Part shown: piece after piece, positions 51,493 to 60,787 of the stretch
How positions within the stretch are numbered: position 1 is the stretch's first letter
How the letters are laid out: each line of letters opens with the position of its first letter
Translations under genes and position numbers: made by a program
DNA from: Streptomyces coeruleorubidus
Lineage (GTDB): Bacteria; Actinomycetota; Actinomycetes; Streptomycetales; Streptomycetaceae
DNA: 64,000 nt
Assembly (NCBI RefSeq): GCF_028885415.1
Contig: NZ_CP118527.1
Coordinates: 1,922,001 to 1,986,000 of the forward strand
Direction of reading: 5' to 3'
The notes under the pieces: generated by a model
What the model saw: only the letters and a program-made list of their open reading frames with translations
Databases searched by the model: none
Told to the model about the DNA's origin: nothing

Positions 51493-53004
51493 TCACCCTC
51501 CCGACAGGACCCTGACCAGGTCTTCCGCGGTGCGGCAGCGATCCAGCAGCTCCTTGACGTGATTACGCGTTCCGCGAAGCGGTTCCAGGGTTGGAACGCG
51601 CTGGAGGGAGTCCCGGCCCGGCAGGTCGAAGATCACCGAGTCCCAGGAGGCCGCCGCCACGTCGTCCGCGTACTGCTCCAGGCAGCGGCCGCGGAAGTAC
51701 GCACGCGTGTCCTCCGGCGGCGCCGTACGGGCCCGCTCCACGTCCGCCTCGTCCAACAGCCGCTTCATGCGCCCGCGGGCCACCAGACGGTTGTACAGGC
51801 CCTTCTCGGGCCGTACGTCGGCGTACTGGAGGTCGACCAGGTGCAGCCGCGCCGCGTCCCAGTCCAGGTCGTCCCGGCGCCGGTAGCCCTCCATGAGCTC
51901 CCGCTTGGCGACCCAGTCCAGCTCGCCGGCCAGGCTCATCGGGTCGTGCTCCAGGCGGGTCAGGGTGTCCTCCCAGCGCGAGAGGACGTCCTTGGTCTGG
52001 TCGTCGGCGTCGGCCCCGAACCGCTCCTCCACGTACTTGCGCGCGAGCTCGTAGTACTCCATCTGAAGCTGGACCGCCGTGAGCGTACGGCCGCTGCGCA
52101 GCGTGATCAGGCGCTTCAGGGACGGGTCGTGCGAGACCTGGTGGAGGGTGCGGACGGGCTGGTCGACGGCCAGGTCGACGGCGATGAAACCGTCCTCGAT
52201 CATCGACAGGACCAGGGAGGTCGTCCCCAGCTTGAGGTAGGTCGAGATCTCCGACAGGTTCGCGTCGCCGATGATCACGTGCAGACGGCGGTACTTCTCG
52301 GCGTCCGCGTGCGGCTCGTCGCGGGTGTTGATGATCGGGCGCTTGAGCGTCGTCTCGAGACCGACCTCGACCTCGAAGTAGTCGGCTCGCTGGCTGAGCT
52401 GGAAGCCGTGCTCGTGCCCGTCCTGGCCGATGCCGACGCGGCCCGCGCCGGTGAAGACCTGGCGGGAGACGAAGAACGGCGTCAGGTGGCGCACGATGTC
52501 CGAGAAGGGGGTCTCCCGCTTCATCAGGTAGTTCTCGTGCGTGCCGTAGGACGCGCCCTTGTTGTCGGTGTTGTTCTTGTACAGGTGGATCGGCTGGGCA
52601 CCGGGCAGCTGGGCGGCCCGTTCCGCGGCCTCCGCCATGATCCGCTCGCCGGCCTTGTCCCAGAGGACGGCGTCCCGCGGGTTGGTGACCTCCGGGGCGC
52701 TGTACTCGGGGTGTGCGTGGTCGACGTAGAGCCGTGCGCCGTTGGTGAGGATCACGTTGGCCAGGCCGATGTCCTCGTCGGTGAGCTGGCTGGAGTCGGC
52801 GGCCTCGCGGGCGAGGTCGAAGCCTCGGGCGTCCCGCAGCGGGTTCTCCTCCTCGAAGTCCCAGCGGGCCCGGCGGGCCCGGTGCATCGCCGCCGCGTAG
52901 GCGTTCACGATCTGGGACGAGGTGAGCATGGCATTGGCGTTGGGGTGGCCGGGGACGGAGATTCCGTACTCCGTCTCGATGCCCATTACTCGCCGTACGG
53001 TCAT
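51493..53004 (-). CDS. dop: Pup deamidase/depupylase Dop
   Basis: A 503-residue PafA paralogue that deamidates the C-terminal Gln of Pup and removes Pup from conjugates. Motifs: [57 protein letters not shown] and [20 protein letters not shown]. It differs from PafA by an N-terminal insertion (about residues 40-80, the Dop loop). It is between arc and pup in the order arc-dop-pup-prcB-prcA, with a 178-bp gap before pup that probably holds a promoter. Confidence 0.96.
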   Translation of the reverse strand: MTVRRVMGIETEYGISVPGHPNANAMLTSSQIVNAYAAAMHRARRARWDFEEENPLRDARGFDLAREAADSSQLTDEDIGLANVILTNGARLYVDHAHPEYSAPEVTNPRDAVLWDKAGERIMAEAAERAAQLPGAQPIHLYKNNTDNKGASYGTHENYLMKRETPFSDIVRHLTPFFVSRQVFTGAGRVGIGQDGHEHGFQLSQRADYFEVEVGLETTLKRPIINTRDEPHADAEKYRRLHVIIGDANLSEISTYLKLGTTSLVLSMIEDGFIAVDLAVDQPVRTLHQVSHDPSLKRLITLRSGRTLTAVQLQMEYYELARKYVEERFGADADDQTKDVLSRWEDTLTRLEHDPMSLAGELDWVAKRELMEGYRRRDDLDWDAARLHLVDLQYADVRPEKGLYNRLVARGRMKRLLDEADVERARTAPPEDTRAYFRGRCLEQYADDVAAASWDSVIFDLPGRDSLQRVPTLEPLRGTRNHVKELLDRCRTAEDLVRVLSGG

Positions 53005-53194
53005 GCGGCCCTCCTTGCCCGGCAGCGCCCTCGGTCGTGGGCGCCACTCAGATACCGCTGGCGCTCGGTTGCGTGTGCGGTGCCCGTCCCCGCACTGCGC
53101 GACTCGGCGGTACGCAAGAGCCTAGAACGCCTTTGCGCTGGTGGGGAGATCATTTGCGTCATTGCGTTGCTCCAGCCGTGGCCTGAAAAACAGT

Positions 53195-53229
53195 CGGCTG
53201 CGGGTACCCACCGAGGGCACCCGCAGCCG
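53195..53229 (-). terminator. Rho-independent terminator after arc
   Basis: CGGCTGCGGGT (53195-53205) pairs with ACCCGCAGCCG (53219-53229) around 13 nt. On the reverse strand ACTGTTTTTC follows, a classical U-tract. It ends arc transcription before dop. Confidence 0.88.
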
Positions 53230-53238
53230 CCCTGCCTT

Positions 53239-55005
53239 TTACAGGTACTGACCGGTGTTCGCCACCGTGTCGATGGAGCGTCCGGTGTCCGCGCCCTGCT
53301 TTCCGGTGATGAGCGTACGGATGTACACGATCCGCTCGCCCTTCTTGCCGGAGATCCGGGCCCAGTCGTCCGGGTTGGTGGTGTTCGGCAGGTCCTCGTT
53401 CTCCTTGAACTCGTCCACGCAGGCCTGGAGGAGGTGGGAGACGCGGAGGCCCTTCTGGTTCTTCTCGAGGAAGTCCTTGATCGCCATCTTCTTGGCGCGG
53501 CCCACGATGTTCTCGATCATGGCGCCGCTGTTGAAGTCCTTGAAGTAGAGGACTTCCTTGTCGCCGTTGGCGTAGGTGACCTCCAGGAAGCGGTTCTCCT
53601 CGGATTCGGCGTACATCTGTTCGACGGCCGTCTGGATCATGCTCTGGACCGTGGAGGCCTTGGAGCCGCCGTGCTCGGCGAGGTCGTCGCCGTGCAGCGG
53701 GAGGCGCTCGGTGAGGTACTTGCCGAAGATGTCCTTGGCCGCCTCGGCGTCCGGACGCTCGATCTTGATCTTCACGTCCAGTCGGCCGGGACGCAGGATG
53801 GCCGGGTCGATCATGTCCTCACGGTTGGAGGCACCGATCACGACCACGTTCTGCAGGCCCTCCACACCGTCGATCTCGGCGAGCAGCTGCGGGACGATGG
53901 TGTTCTCCACGTCCGAGCTGACACCGGAGCCACGGGTGCGGAAGAGGGACTCCATCTCGTCGAAGAAGACGATGACGGGGGTGCCCTCGCTGGCCTTCTC
54001 ACGGGCCCGCTGGAAGACGAGGCGGATCTGCCGCTCCGTCTCACCGACGTACTTGTTCAGCAGCTCGGGGCCCTTGATGTTGAGGAAGAAGCTCTTGCCG
54101 GCGGCCTGGCCGGTCACCTCGGCGACCTTCTTGGCCAGCGAGTTGGCCACGGCCTTGGCGATCAGGGTCTTACCGCATCCAGGAGGCCCGTACAGCAGGA
54201 CTCCCTTGGGCGGCCGCAGTTCGTGCTCCTTGAACAGGTCCGGGTAGAGGTACGGGAGCTCTACCGCGTCGCGGATGGCCTCGATCTGGCCGCCGAGACC
54301 ACCGATCTGCTCGTAGCCGATGTCGGGGACCTCTTCGAGGACGAGCTCCTCGACCTCGCTCTTGGGCACGACCTCGTAGACGTAGCCGGAGCGGGGTTCG
54401 AGCAGGAGGGCGTCGCCGGGGCGGATGGTGACGTCCAGCAGCGGCTCGGCGAGCCGTACCACCCGCTCCTCGTCGGTGTGCCCGAGCACCAGGGCCCGCT
54501 CGCCGTCCTCGAGGATCTCCTTGAGGGTGACGATGTCACCGACGCGCTCGAAGTGCATGGCCTCGACCACGTTGAGCGCTTCGTTGAGCATCACTTCCTG
54601 GCCGCGCCGGAGCTCGTCGAGCTCGACGCTTGGGCTGACGTTCACCCTGAGCTTGCGACCGCCGGTGAAGATGTCGGCGGTGCCGTCCTCGTTCGCCGTC
54701 AGGAAGACGCCGAAGCCGGCAGGCGGCTGTGCGAGCCGGTCGACTTCCTCCTTGAGGGCCACGATCTGGTCACGGGCCTCACGGAGCGTGTTGGCGAGTC
54801 GCTCGTTCTGGGCGGACACGCCGGCCAGATTGGTCTGCAGCTCGACGATCCGCTCTTCGAGAATCCTCGTGTGTCGCGGAGAGTCGGCGAGCTTGCGTCG
54901 CAGGACGGCGATCTCCTGCTCAAGGTAGGCGATCTGCCCGGCCGGGTCGTCGGACCCGCGTCCCGGGCGGATGCCGCGGTTCATGTCGTCGTCGTGGGCT
55001 GCCAC
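53239..55005 (-). CDS. arc: Proteasome-associated AAA ATPase Arc (Mpa)
   Basis: A 588-residue hexameric unfoldase that recognises pupylated proteins and feeds them to the 20S proteasome. An N-terminal coiled coil (about 20-75) binds Pup, two OB domains follow (about 80-235), and the AAA domain has Walker A GPPGCGKT, Walker [13 protein letters not shown] and [19 protein letters not shown]. The C-terminal GQYL is the proteasome-docking motif with its penultimate Tyr. GTG 55005 follows GAGGAGGTGAGG. Confidence 0.96.
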   Translation of the reverse strand: MAAHDDDMNRGIRPGRGSDDPAGQIAYLEQEIAVLRRKLADSPRHTRILEERIVELQTNLAGVSAQNERLANTLREARDQIVALKEEVDRLAQPPAGFGVFLTANEDGTADIFTGGRKLRVNVSPSVELDELRRGQEVMLNEALNVVEAMHFERVGDIVTLKEILEDGERALVLGHTDEERVVRLAEPLLDVTIRPGDALLLEPRSGYVYEVVPKSEVEELVLEEVPDIGYEQIGGLGGQIEAIRDAVELPYLYPDLFKEHELRPPKGVLLYGPPGCGKTLIAKAVANSLAKKVAEVTGQAAGKSFFLNIKGPELLNKYVGETERQIRLVFQRAREKASEGTPVIVFFDEMESLFRTRGSGVSSDVENTIVPQLLAEIDGVEGLQNVVVIGASNREDMIDPAILRPGRLDVKIKIERPDAEAAKDIFGKYLTERLPLHGDDLAEHGGSKASTVQSMIQTAVEQMYAESEENRFLEVTYANGDKEVLYFKDFNSGAMIENIVGRAKKMAIKDFLEKNQKGLRVSHLLQACVDEFKENEDLPNTTNPDDWARISGKKGERIVYIRTLITGKQGADTGRSIDTVANTGQYL

Positions 55006-55251
55006 GGTCCTCACCTCCTCCAAGGGGAGCTGGACGCTTCCAGACCCTACCTGGGCGGGTGTCGATTGAAACCCCTAGATCACAAAGACGGTCGGGGTGT
55101 GTCCGATCTTCACCCTTGCGCTCTCCCTCACGCCAGGGGAATACCCAGCGAACATGATTGGAACCCAGCCGGAGGTAGGGTCGAAGCGTTCAACACCCGT
55201 CAGAGCTGGCCGGATTCCCGACCCGGCTCGACGTATGAAACGGCAGGAGAC

Positions 55252-55557
55252 ATGAGCGTGCAGCAGGAGGCCGGGGTCGACAGCGAGGCGCTGGAGGTCT
55301 GGATCGACCAGGACCTGTGTACCGGTGACGGCATCTGCGCCCAGTACGCGCCCGAGGTGTTCGAGCTGGACATCGACGGTCTGGCCTATGTCAAGAGCGC
55401 CGACGACGAGTTGCTCCAGGCCAAGGGCGCGACAACGCCCGTTCCGCTGCCGCTTCTCACGGACGTGATCGACTCGGCGAAGGAGTGTCCGGGCGAGTGC
55501 ATTCACGTGCGTCGAGTTTCGGACAGGGCCGAGGTCTACGGGCCAGACGCGGAGTGA
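55252..55557 (+). CDS. Ferredoxin, [3Fe-4S]/[4Fe-4S] type
   Basis: A 101-residue acidic ferredoxin with DQDLCTGDGICAQYAPEVF near residue 23 and the last cluster Cys in AKECPGECIHVRR. A Gly/Asp at the second ligand position (CTGDGIC) suggests a 3Fe-4S cluster like those serving P450s. ATG 55252 follows CAGGAGA. It is divergent from arc by 246 bp; a conservon P450 20 kb away is one conceivable partner but there is no direct link. Confidence 0.92.
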   Translation: MSVQQEAGVDSEALEVWIDQDLCTGDGICAQYAPEVFELDIDGLAYVKSADDELLQAKGATTPVPLPLLTDVIDSAKECPGECIHVRRVSDRAEVYGPDAE

Positions 55558-55616
55558 CCACTTTTCTACGTTCCGTTACTACTGTCTGATATCTCACACA
55601 TGGGGGCGCACGGGCC

Positions 55617-56195
55617 TCACACGCTGCGGGCACCGGCCGGTGCGGAGCGCACGAACGCGCCGTTCTGCCAACGCCATTTCACGTCGCTGTGCACATCGGG
55701 GCAGCAACGCGGCACATCGGCCGAGGAGTAGCCGAGGAGCGTGGCCGTGACGGCGCCGCCGCGTACGGCGAAGTCGCTGACGGTGGTGCCGTCCTTGGGG
55801 TCGAGCAGGGTCGCCACCACGCGCGGTTCGCCGCCGTCGCCGCCCCGGGTGAGGACGTACACACCGTCCGGCGGGGTGCCCATCGGGGAGTCGCAGTGGA
55901 CCACGGCCACCGTCTCGGGATTGCCGTCGCCGTCGAGGTCGCCGGAAGCCTTCTTCTCCACCACGGCCTTCACCGGGCCGCACTCGATGGGGAACTCCAC
56001 CGCGGCCGGATCGGGCGCCGCCACGTTCGCCGGCGCGCTTGTGGTCTCGGGGGCGGACGGCTGGGCCGCCGTGGCCGCGCCCGGCTGGAGGAACGAGGAG
56101 AGGGCCACGACTCCGGCGACGGCCGTGGCGGTCGCGAGCCAATGGATGGGGCGGGTGTGGGTGTGGGCGAGCTCCGGGACGGCGGAAGGCTGCAC
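55617..56195 (-). CDS. Secreted protein of unknown function
   Basis: A 192-residue protein. A signal peptide (about 15-45, ATATAVAGVVALSSFLQPGA then ATAA) is followed by a Pro/Ala-rich linker and a domain containing DLDGDGNPETVAVVHCDS, an acidic loop reminiscent of calcium-binding FG-GAP-type repeats. It has four cysteines (ECGP, VHCD, RCCPD) that may form disulfides. GTG 56195 follows GGAG at 9 nt. It is convergent with the ferredoxin gene (59 nt). Confidence 0.75.
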   Translation of the reverse strand: MQPSAVPELAHTHTRPIHWLATATAVAGVVALSSFLQPGAATAAQPSAPETTSAPANVAAPDPAAVEFPIECGPVKAVVEKKASGDLDGDGNPETVAVVHCDSPMGTPPDGVYVLTRGGDGGEPRVVATLLDPKDGTTVSDFAVRGGAVTATLLGYSSADVPRCCPDVHSDVKWRWQNGAFVRSAPAGARSV

Positions 56196-56467
56196 TAGGA
56201 GTGTCTCCTGAGGGCTGTGCCGGTGGTGGGGTGGCCAGCATGGTGCCACACGTCACACCACGAGGGAACGGCGGGGTGTGCGCCTCCCTCGCCGGGGAAG
56301 TCAGAAGGGTTGCGGTTCCTGCCGCCGTGTCAGCGAGCACGTGCCGGCGCGGGCCGCTGCCGGCCCGCGTCACGTCGGCAAGGCGGGCCGCGGAGGGCCT
56401 GTTTCAGGTCAGGGGGGACACACGCCGGTTCACCCGCCGCGGCAACCCGGGGGCAACAGCAAGGCGC

Positions 56468-56506
56468 CGTGGCGGAGTTCGGATGGGGTCCGGGAACTCC
56501 GCCACG
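56468..56506 (-). terminator. Terminator after trmI
   Basis: CGTGGCGGAGTTC (56468-56480) pairs perfectly with GAACTCCGCCACG (56494-56506) around 13 nt. It begins 33 nt past the trmI stop. The rest of the 344-bp gap to the secreted-protein gene shows no coding sequence. Confidence 0.85.
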
Positions 56507-56539
56507 ACGCCTGCGCGTTGTGCATGACGGCGGGCCGTC

Positions 56540-57442
56540 TCAGCGGCCGGTGCCGCCGTCGGCGTTGGGGCCGGCGTAGTCCTCGCCGTAGGCGCCCTTG
56601 GCGGGGCGGCGGCGGCGCATGGGCGGCTCGACGCCGTCGGCGAGGCGGCGGGCGGTGAGCAGGAAGCCGGTGTGGCCGATCATCCGGTGGTCCGGGCGGA
56701 CGGCCAGGCCCTCGATGTGCCAGTTGCGGATCATCGTCTCCCAGGAGGTCGGCTCGTTGAAGCAGCCGATCTCGCGGATGGACTCGACGGTCCGGGCGAG
56801 CTGGGTGGTGGTCGCCACGTAGCAGCACAGGATGCCGCCGGGGACCAGCGCCTTGGAGACGGCCTCCAGGCACTCCCAGGGGGCGAGCATGTCGAGGATG
56901 ACGCGGTCGACGTCGGCGTCGGACAGGTTGTCCTGGAGGTCGCCGACGGTGAGCTGCCAGGCGGGGTGCGGGCCGCCGAAGTAGCGCTCCACGTTCGCCT
57001 GGGCGATCTCGGCGAAGTCCGCGCGGCGCTCGTAGCTGTGCAGCATGCCCTGGTCGCCGATGGCCCGCAGCAGAAAGCTGCTGAGCGAGCCGGAGCCGAC
57101 TCCGGCCTCCACGACGCGGGCGCCGGGGAAGATGTCGGCGAAGGCGAGGATCTGCCCCGCGTCCTTGGGGTAGACGACGGCTGCCCCGCGGGGCATGGAC
57201 AGGACGTAGTCGGGGAGCAGGGGGCGCAGCGCGAGGTAGGCGACGTTTCCTGTGGTGCGGACAACGCTGCCCTCGGGAGCACCGATCAGTTCGTCGTGCG
57301 GGAAGGAACCCTTGTGGGTGTGGAAGTTCTTCCCAGCCTCGAGCGTGAACGTGTAGTGGCGGCCCTTGGGGTCGGTCAGCTGTACCTGGTCCCCGACCTT
57401 GAAGGGCCCGCGCCTGCGGGCGGCACCGGTCGGTTCGGACAT
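56540..57442 (-). CDS. trmI: tRNA (adenine-N1-)-methyltransferase TrmI
   Basis: A 300-residue SAM-dependent enzyme methylating A58 in the T-loop of tRNA. The N-terminal domain includes FKVGDQVQLTDPKGRHYTFT; the Rossmann domain has the SAM motif VVEAGVGSGSLSSFLLRAIG, DLQDNLSDADVDRVILDML and ALVPGGILCCYVATTTQ. The C-terminal tail is Arg/Pro-rich. ATG 57442 is preceded by TAGGCT and 6 nt, consistent with a leaderless transcript. A 190-bp inverted-repeat element lies 38 bp upstream. In actinobacteria this gene often neighbours the proteasome locus. Confidence 0.94.
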   Translation of the reverse strand: MSEPTGAARRRGPFKVGDQVQLTDPKGRHYTFTLEAGKNFHTHKGSFPHDELIGAPEGSVVRTTGNVAYLALRPLLPDYVLSMPRGAAVVYPKDAGQILAFADIFPGARVVEAGVGSGSLSSFLLRAIGDQGMLHSYERRADFAEIAQANVERYFGGPHPAWQLTVGDLQDNLSDADVDRVILDMLAPWECLEAVSKALVPGGILCCYVATTTQLARTVESIREIGCFNEPTSWETMIRNWHIEGLAVRPDHRMIGHTGFLLTARRLADGVEPPMRRRRPAKGAYGEDYAGPNADGGTGR

Positions 57443-57448
57443 GTGACC

Positions 57449-57454
57449 AGCCTA
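57449..57454 (-). promoter_or_regulatory. -10 box of a likely leaderless trmI promoter
   Basis: The reverse strand TAGGCT (57454-57449) is followed by GGTCAC and the ATG. The -35 region would fall near 57472-57477, just inside the gap left before the inverted-repeat element at 57481. Confidence 0.45.
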
Positions 57455-57480
57455 CCGGCACCTGAGGGGGTCTCCGACCA

Positions 57481-57670
57481 CTAGGGCCTGTCGTTTGGAT
57501 CAGGTCGCAGTGAAGCGACGGCGCTGTTCAGTGCCGGTGAGCGGGGCCTGGTGCGTGCCTCTGCAAGGCGGAGGAGGGAGTCGACGCGGAGCGTCGGCGA
57601 GTGACGACAACGCGGCAGAGGTGCGTGCCAGGCCCCGCGTCTGCGGCGTGATCCAAACGACAGGCCCTAG
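57481..57670. mobile_element. 190-bp MITE-like element with 22-bp terminal inverted repeats
   Basis: The outer 22 bp (57481-57502, beginning CTAGGGCCTGTCGTTTGGAT) are an exact inverted repeat of 57649-57670. Inside, a second imperfect inverted repeat pairs the segment around GCGGGGCCTGG (57541) with CCAGGCCCCGC (57628). Both ends carry CTAG, which might be part of a target duplication. It encodes nothing. The end sequence is, as I recall, frequent in Streptomyces genomes. The right end contains the TAG stop codon of the M50 protease gene. Confidence 0.8.
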
Positions 57671-59586
57671 GAGGGGCGGGCCATGGCCTTCACGAAGGCC
57701 CGCTCCACATCGGCCGCGGACAGGACCCCGTAGATCTCGCCGGTCTCCTCCACCACCAGGTACTCGGTCGCCGGGGTCGCCCGGAGGGCGTCCAGGAGCT
57801 CCTCGCCCGACAGTTCCGCCGAGACACGCATGCCGTCGGTGAGGTCCTGGGCGAGGCCGCTGACCGCGACCCAGGGGCGGCGGTGTTCGGGGACGCCGAC
57901 GATGGCGGCCTCGCGGACGAGGGAGACGGGGTTGCCGTGGGCGTCGACGACGACCAGGGCGCGGGCGCCGGCGGCGTTGGCGCGGCGCAGGGCCTCCGAG
58001 AGCGGGGTGTCGGTCTCGACCGGGACGGCACGGCGGGTGAGCGCACGGGCGCGCAGTTCGGGCAGGTGCTCACGCAGGCGGGCCATGCGCAGGCTGTTGC
58101 CGGCGCCGGTCCAGATGATCGCGGCGAGGATGGCGGCGAGCAGGGCGTCCAGGACGGTGTCCATGCCGACGTTGTCGACGGCCTCGGTGCCGAGGGCACC
58201 GGACTGGGTCAGCAAGGGCAGGCCGATCAGGACGGAGACGGCGAGGGCGCGGCCGACCCAGGCAGCGGCGATGGTGCCGCTCATCGGCTTGCCGGTGACC
58301 TTCCAGACGACCGCGCGCAGCATGCGGCCGCCGTCGAGGGGCAGGCCGGGCAGGAGGTTGAACGCGGCCACGATGAGGTTGGAGATCATCAGGCCGGCCA
58401 GCAGGACGCCCGGGACGGTCCCGGGTTCCACGGTCTGCACGGCGGCGTAGAAGACGCCGGCCAGGGCGAGGGAGAGCAGCGGCCCGACGAAGGCGAGCAC
58501 GAACTCCCGTCCGGGGGTCTCGGCCTCTTTCTCGATCTCGGAGACGCCGCCGAAGAACTGGAGCTGGATTCGGCGGACCGGGAGCTTGAAGCGGAGGGCG
58601 GCGACCGTGTGGGCCAGCTCGTGCACCAACACGGACGCGTAGAAGGCGACCGCGAAGAACAGGGAGACCAGGTAGCGGGCGGCGCCGAGCTCCGGCAGCA
58701 CGCGCTCCAGCTGTCCGCCGAACACCCAGGTGATCAACGCGGCGACGAGGAACCAGCTGGGCGCGACGTAGACGGGCACGCCGAAGGGCCGCCCCATCAG
58801 CAGTCCGCCTCGCGGCTCCGGGGGACGCTGGGGCGCGGGGCCCTTGCCGTCCGCCGAGTGCGCGAGGTGACGGTCACCGGGGCCGGGGGTGGTGTGCCGG
58901 CTGTTCGCATCGGACTTGCCCGCCGCAGAGGCTGCGTGCGGGCCGGAGGCGTAGGCACGGTCGGGGTGCGCGTCGCCCTGCGACGAACGGCTGCCGTCGT
59001 GCTCGCCGTGGGCTGGGGCCTTGCGCAGGGCGTCGGACGCTGGGCCGTCCGCGTTCGCGTCGCCTTCCGGTCGGCGGCTGTGGTCGTGCTCGCCCCGATC
59101 CGGGGCCTCGCGCAAGGCACCGAACTCAGGGCGGTCCGCGTGCGCGTCACCCTCCGGCCGGCGGCTGTGGTCGTGCTCGCCGTCAGCGGGGGCCTCGCGC
59201 AGGGCATCGGCCTCGGGGCGGTCGGGGTGCTCCTGGTGTGAGGCTTCCGGGGGCTGCTGGTCCGAGAGGGCGTCGGCGGTGGTGTCTGGGGCCTGGCCGG
59301 GCGCCGAGTCCTGCGGTCGAGCGGCCGGGCGGTCGGCACCGGGGGCCTGGTCCGCTGCCGGGTCGGCCGCCGGTTCGGGTGTCTGCGGGGCCGGGCGGTC
59401 GTCCGGCCGGGTCGGCGGCGTCGCGGCAGGGGCGTCGTCGTCGCTCGTGGAGGTGAACCGCCGGACGTCCGTGGACTGTTCGTCGGCGGAGGTGGGGTCG
59501 GTGGCCCGGGCCGGAGGCCCTGCGTGGCGCTCCGCCGACTCCTCGTTGCCGGACCGCGGCTGCCCGCGCCCGCCGCTCTCGTCCAC
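57667..59586 (-). CDS. Site-2-type M50 metalloprotease with CBS domains
   Basis: A 639-residue intramembrane zinc protease of the Rip3-like group. Residues 1-260 are disordered and Pro/Asp/Arg-rich, with three tandem 29-residue repeats (128-214). The catalytic domain begins at MGRPFGVPVYVAPSW (264); the zinc ligands are His322 and His326 in VLVHELAHTVAA, and the second motif is NLLPGLPLDGGRML. About six helices follow, then a CBS pair (from about 505; VVVDAHGNPVSLVREA, TEYLVVEETGEIYGVLSAAD). GTG 59586 follows GAGGGG. Its TAG stop lies inside the right inverted repeat of the adjacent element. Confidence 0.9.
   Translation of the reverse strand: MDESGGRGQPRSGNEESAERHAGPPARATDPTSADEQSTDVRRFTSTSDDDAPAATPPTRPDDRPAPQTPEPAADPAADQAPGADRPAARPQDSAPGQAPDTTADALSDQQPPEASHQEHPDRPEADALREAPADGEHDHSRRPEGDAHADRPEFGALREAPDRGEHDHSRRPEGDANADGPASDALRKAPAHGEHDGSRSSQGDAHPDRAYASGPHAASAAGKSDANSRHTTPGPGDRHLAHSADGKGPAPQRPPEPRGGLLMGRPFGVPVYVAPSWFLVAALITWVFGGQLERVLPELGAARYLVSLFFAVAFYASVLVHELAHTVAALRFKLPVRRIQLQFFGGVSEIEKEAETPGREFVLAFVGPLLSLALAGVFYAAVQTVEPGTVPGVLLAGLMISNLIVAAFNLLPGLPLDGGRMLRAVVWKVTGKPMSGTIAAAWVGRALAVSVLIGLPLLTQSGALGTEAVDNVGMDTVLDALLAAILAAIIWTGAGNSLRMARLREHLPELRARALTRRAVPVETDTPLSEALRRANAAGARALVVVDAHGNPVSLVREAAIVGVPEHRRPWVAVSGLAQDLTDGMRVSAELSGEELLDALRATPATEYLVVEETGEIYGVLSAADVERAFVKAMARPS
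58945..59205 (-). repeat. Three 87-bp in-frame tandem repeats in the M50 protease gene
   Basis: Residues 128-156, 157-185 and 186-214 of the protein are related 29-residue units that start ALREAP/ALRKAP and contain GEHDxSR and GDAxxDR. The unit length is a multiple of three, so copy number can change without a frameshift. Confidence 0.85.
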
Positions 59587-59760
59587 CGGTGTCCCCTCGT
59601 TCGAAGCGTCTCCCGCGTCTGCCGGACGGGAGGTCTCGAGTCGATGGTATGCGTCCGTCGAGGCGCCTTCCGCCCCGGCACCCCTGAGTTTCCCTCCGCC
59701 CCGCCTCCTCACTCCTGCCCGCCGTGTGACCGCGGCTGGGTCACTGTCAGTGGCGGGCCG

Positions 59761-59766
59761 TATGGT
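59761..59766 (+). promoter_or_regulatory. -10 box of a likely leaderless promoter for the RecB-like nuclease
   Basis: TATGGT is followed by CTGGGGC and the ATG at 59774, so the transcript probably begins at the start codon. There is no ribosome site. Confidence 0.5.
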
Positions 59767-59773
59767 CTGGGGC

Positions 59774-60733
59774 ATGGAGACGAGCAGCGAGGGCGCGGCA
59801 CAGCCCGACAGCAGCCCTGCCGCGGCGGTGGATCCGCCGGTGACGGCCGGGTCCGTGGAGGCGGTCATCGAGACGGCAGTGGAGACGGCGACCGAGACCG
59901 CGCCCACCGCCATACCGCCCGCATCGCTGTCCCCCTCGCGTGCCAGTGACTTCATGCAGTGCCCGCTGCTCTACCGCTTCCGGGTCATCGACCGGCTGCC
60001 GGAGAAGCCGAGCGAGGCCGCGACCAGGGGCACGCTGGTGCACGCGGTCCTGGAGCGGCTGTTCGACGCCCCGGCGGCCGAGCGCACGGCGCCCCGGGCG
60101 AAGTCGCTGATCCCGGGCCAGTGGGACCGGCTGCGGGAGACGCGGCCGGAGGTCGTGGAGCTGTTCGCCGACGATCCGCAGGGCGAGCGGCTGGCGCGCT
60201 GGCTCGGCGAGGCGGAGCAGCTCGTCGAGCGCTGGTTCAGCCTGGAGGACCCCAGCCGGCTGGAGCCGGCCGAGCGGGAGCTGTTCGTCGAGGCCGAGCT
60301 GGAGTCCGGGCTGCGGCTGCGCGGGATCATCGACCGGGTCGACGTGGCGCCCACGGGCGAGGTGCGGATCGTCGACTACAAGACGGGGAAGGCCCCAAGG
60401 CCCGAGTACTCCGAGGGCGCCCTGTTCCAGATGAAGTTCTACGCCCTCGTCGTCTGGCGGCTGAAGAACGTGGTCCCGAGGCGGCTCCAGCTGGTCTACC
60501 TCGGCAGTGGCCAGGTGCTGACGTACGACCCCGTCCTCGCCGACCTGGAGCGGGTCGAGCGCAAGCTGCTGGCGCTGTGGGAGGCGATCCGGCTGGCGAC
60601 CGAGACGGGCGACTGGCGGCCGCGCCCCACGAAGCTGTGCGGCTGGTGCGACCACCAGGCCCACTGCCCGGAGTTCGGCGGCACTCCCCCGCCGTACCCG
60701 CTGCCGCTGAGGGCGACCGGCCAGGGCGGCTGA
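59774..60733 (+). CDS. RecB-family PD-(D/E)XK exonuclease with iron-sulfur cysteines
   Basis: A 319-residue nuclease. The PD-(D/E)XK active site reads GIIDRVDVAPTGEVRIVDYKTGK (in parts: IIDRVD and VDYKTGKAPRPEYSEG). Four cysteines in the AddB/Cas4 arrangement (Cys63 in FMQCPLLYRFR; Cys289, Cys292, Cys298 in KLCGWCDHQAHCPEF) would bind a 4Fe-4S cluster. There is no helicase domain, and no recombination partner is adjacent. An Ala/Thr/Glu-rich N-terminus (1-50) is probably disordered. It is divergent from the M50 protease gene. Role in DNA repair is inferred from family. Confidence 0.92.
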   Translation: METSSEGAAQPDSSPAAAVDPPVTAGSVEAVIETAVETATETAPTAIPPASLSPSRASDFMQCPLLYRFRVIDRLPEKPSEAATRGTLVHAVLERLFDAPAAERTAPRAKSLIPGQWDRLRETRPEVVELFADDPQGERLARWLGEAEQLVERWFSLEDPSRLEPAERELFVEAELESGLRLRGIIDRVDVAPTGEVRIVDYKTGKAPRPEYSEGALFQMKFYALVVWRLKNVVPRRLQLVYLGSGQVLTYDPVLADLERVERKLLALWEAIRLATETGDWRPRPTKLCGWCDHQAHCPEFGGTPPPYPLPLRATGQGG

Positions 60734-60787
60734 GTCCGGCGGCCTCGCGCAGGGCAGAATGGGGCCGGACTAGCGAAGGAGACTTAC

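Noticed and set aside
51559..55557. A 1332-residue plus-strand frame over dop and arc
   Set aside because: It is the antisense shadow of dop and arc; only its last 101 residues are a real gene (the ferredoxin).
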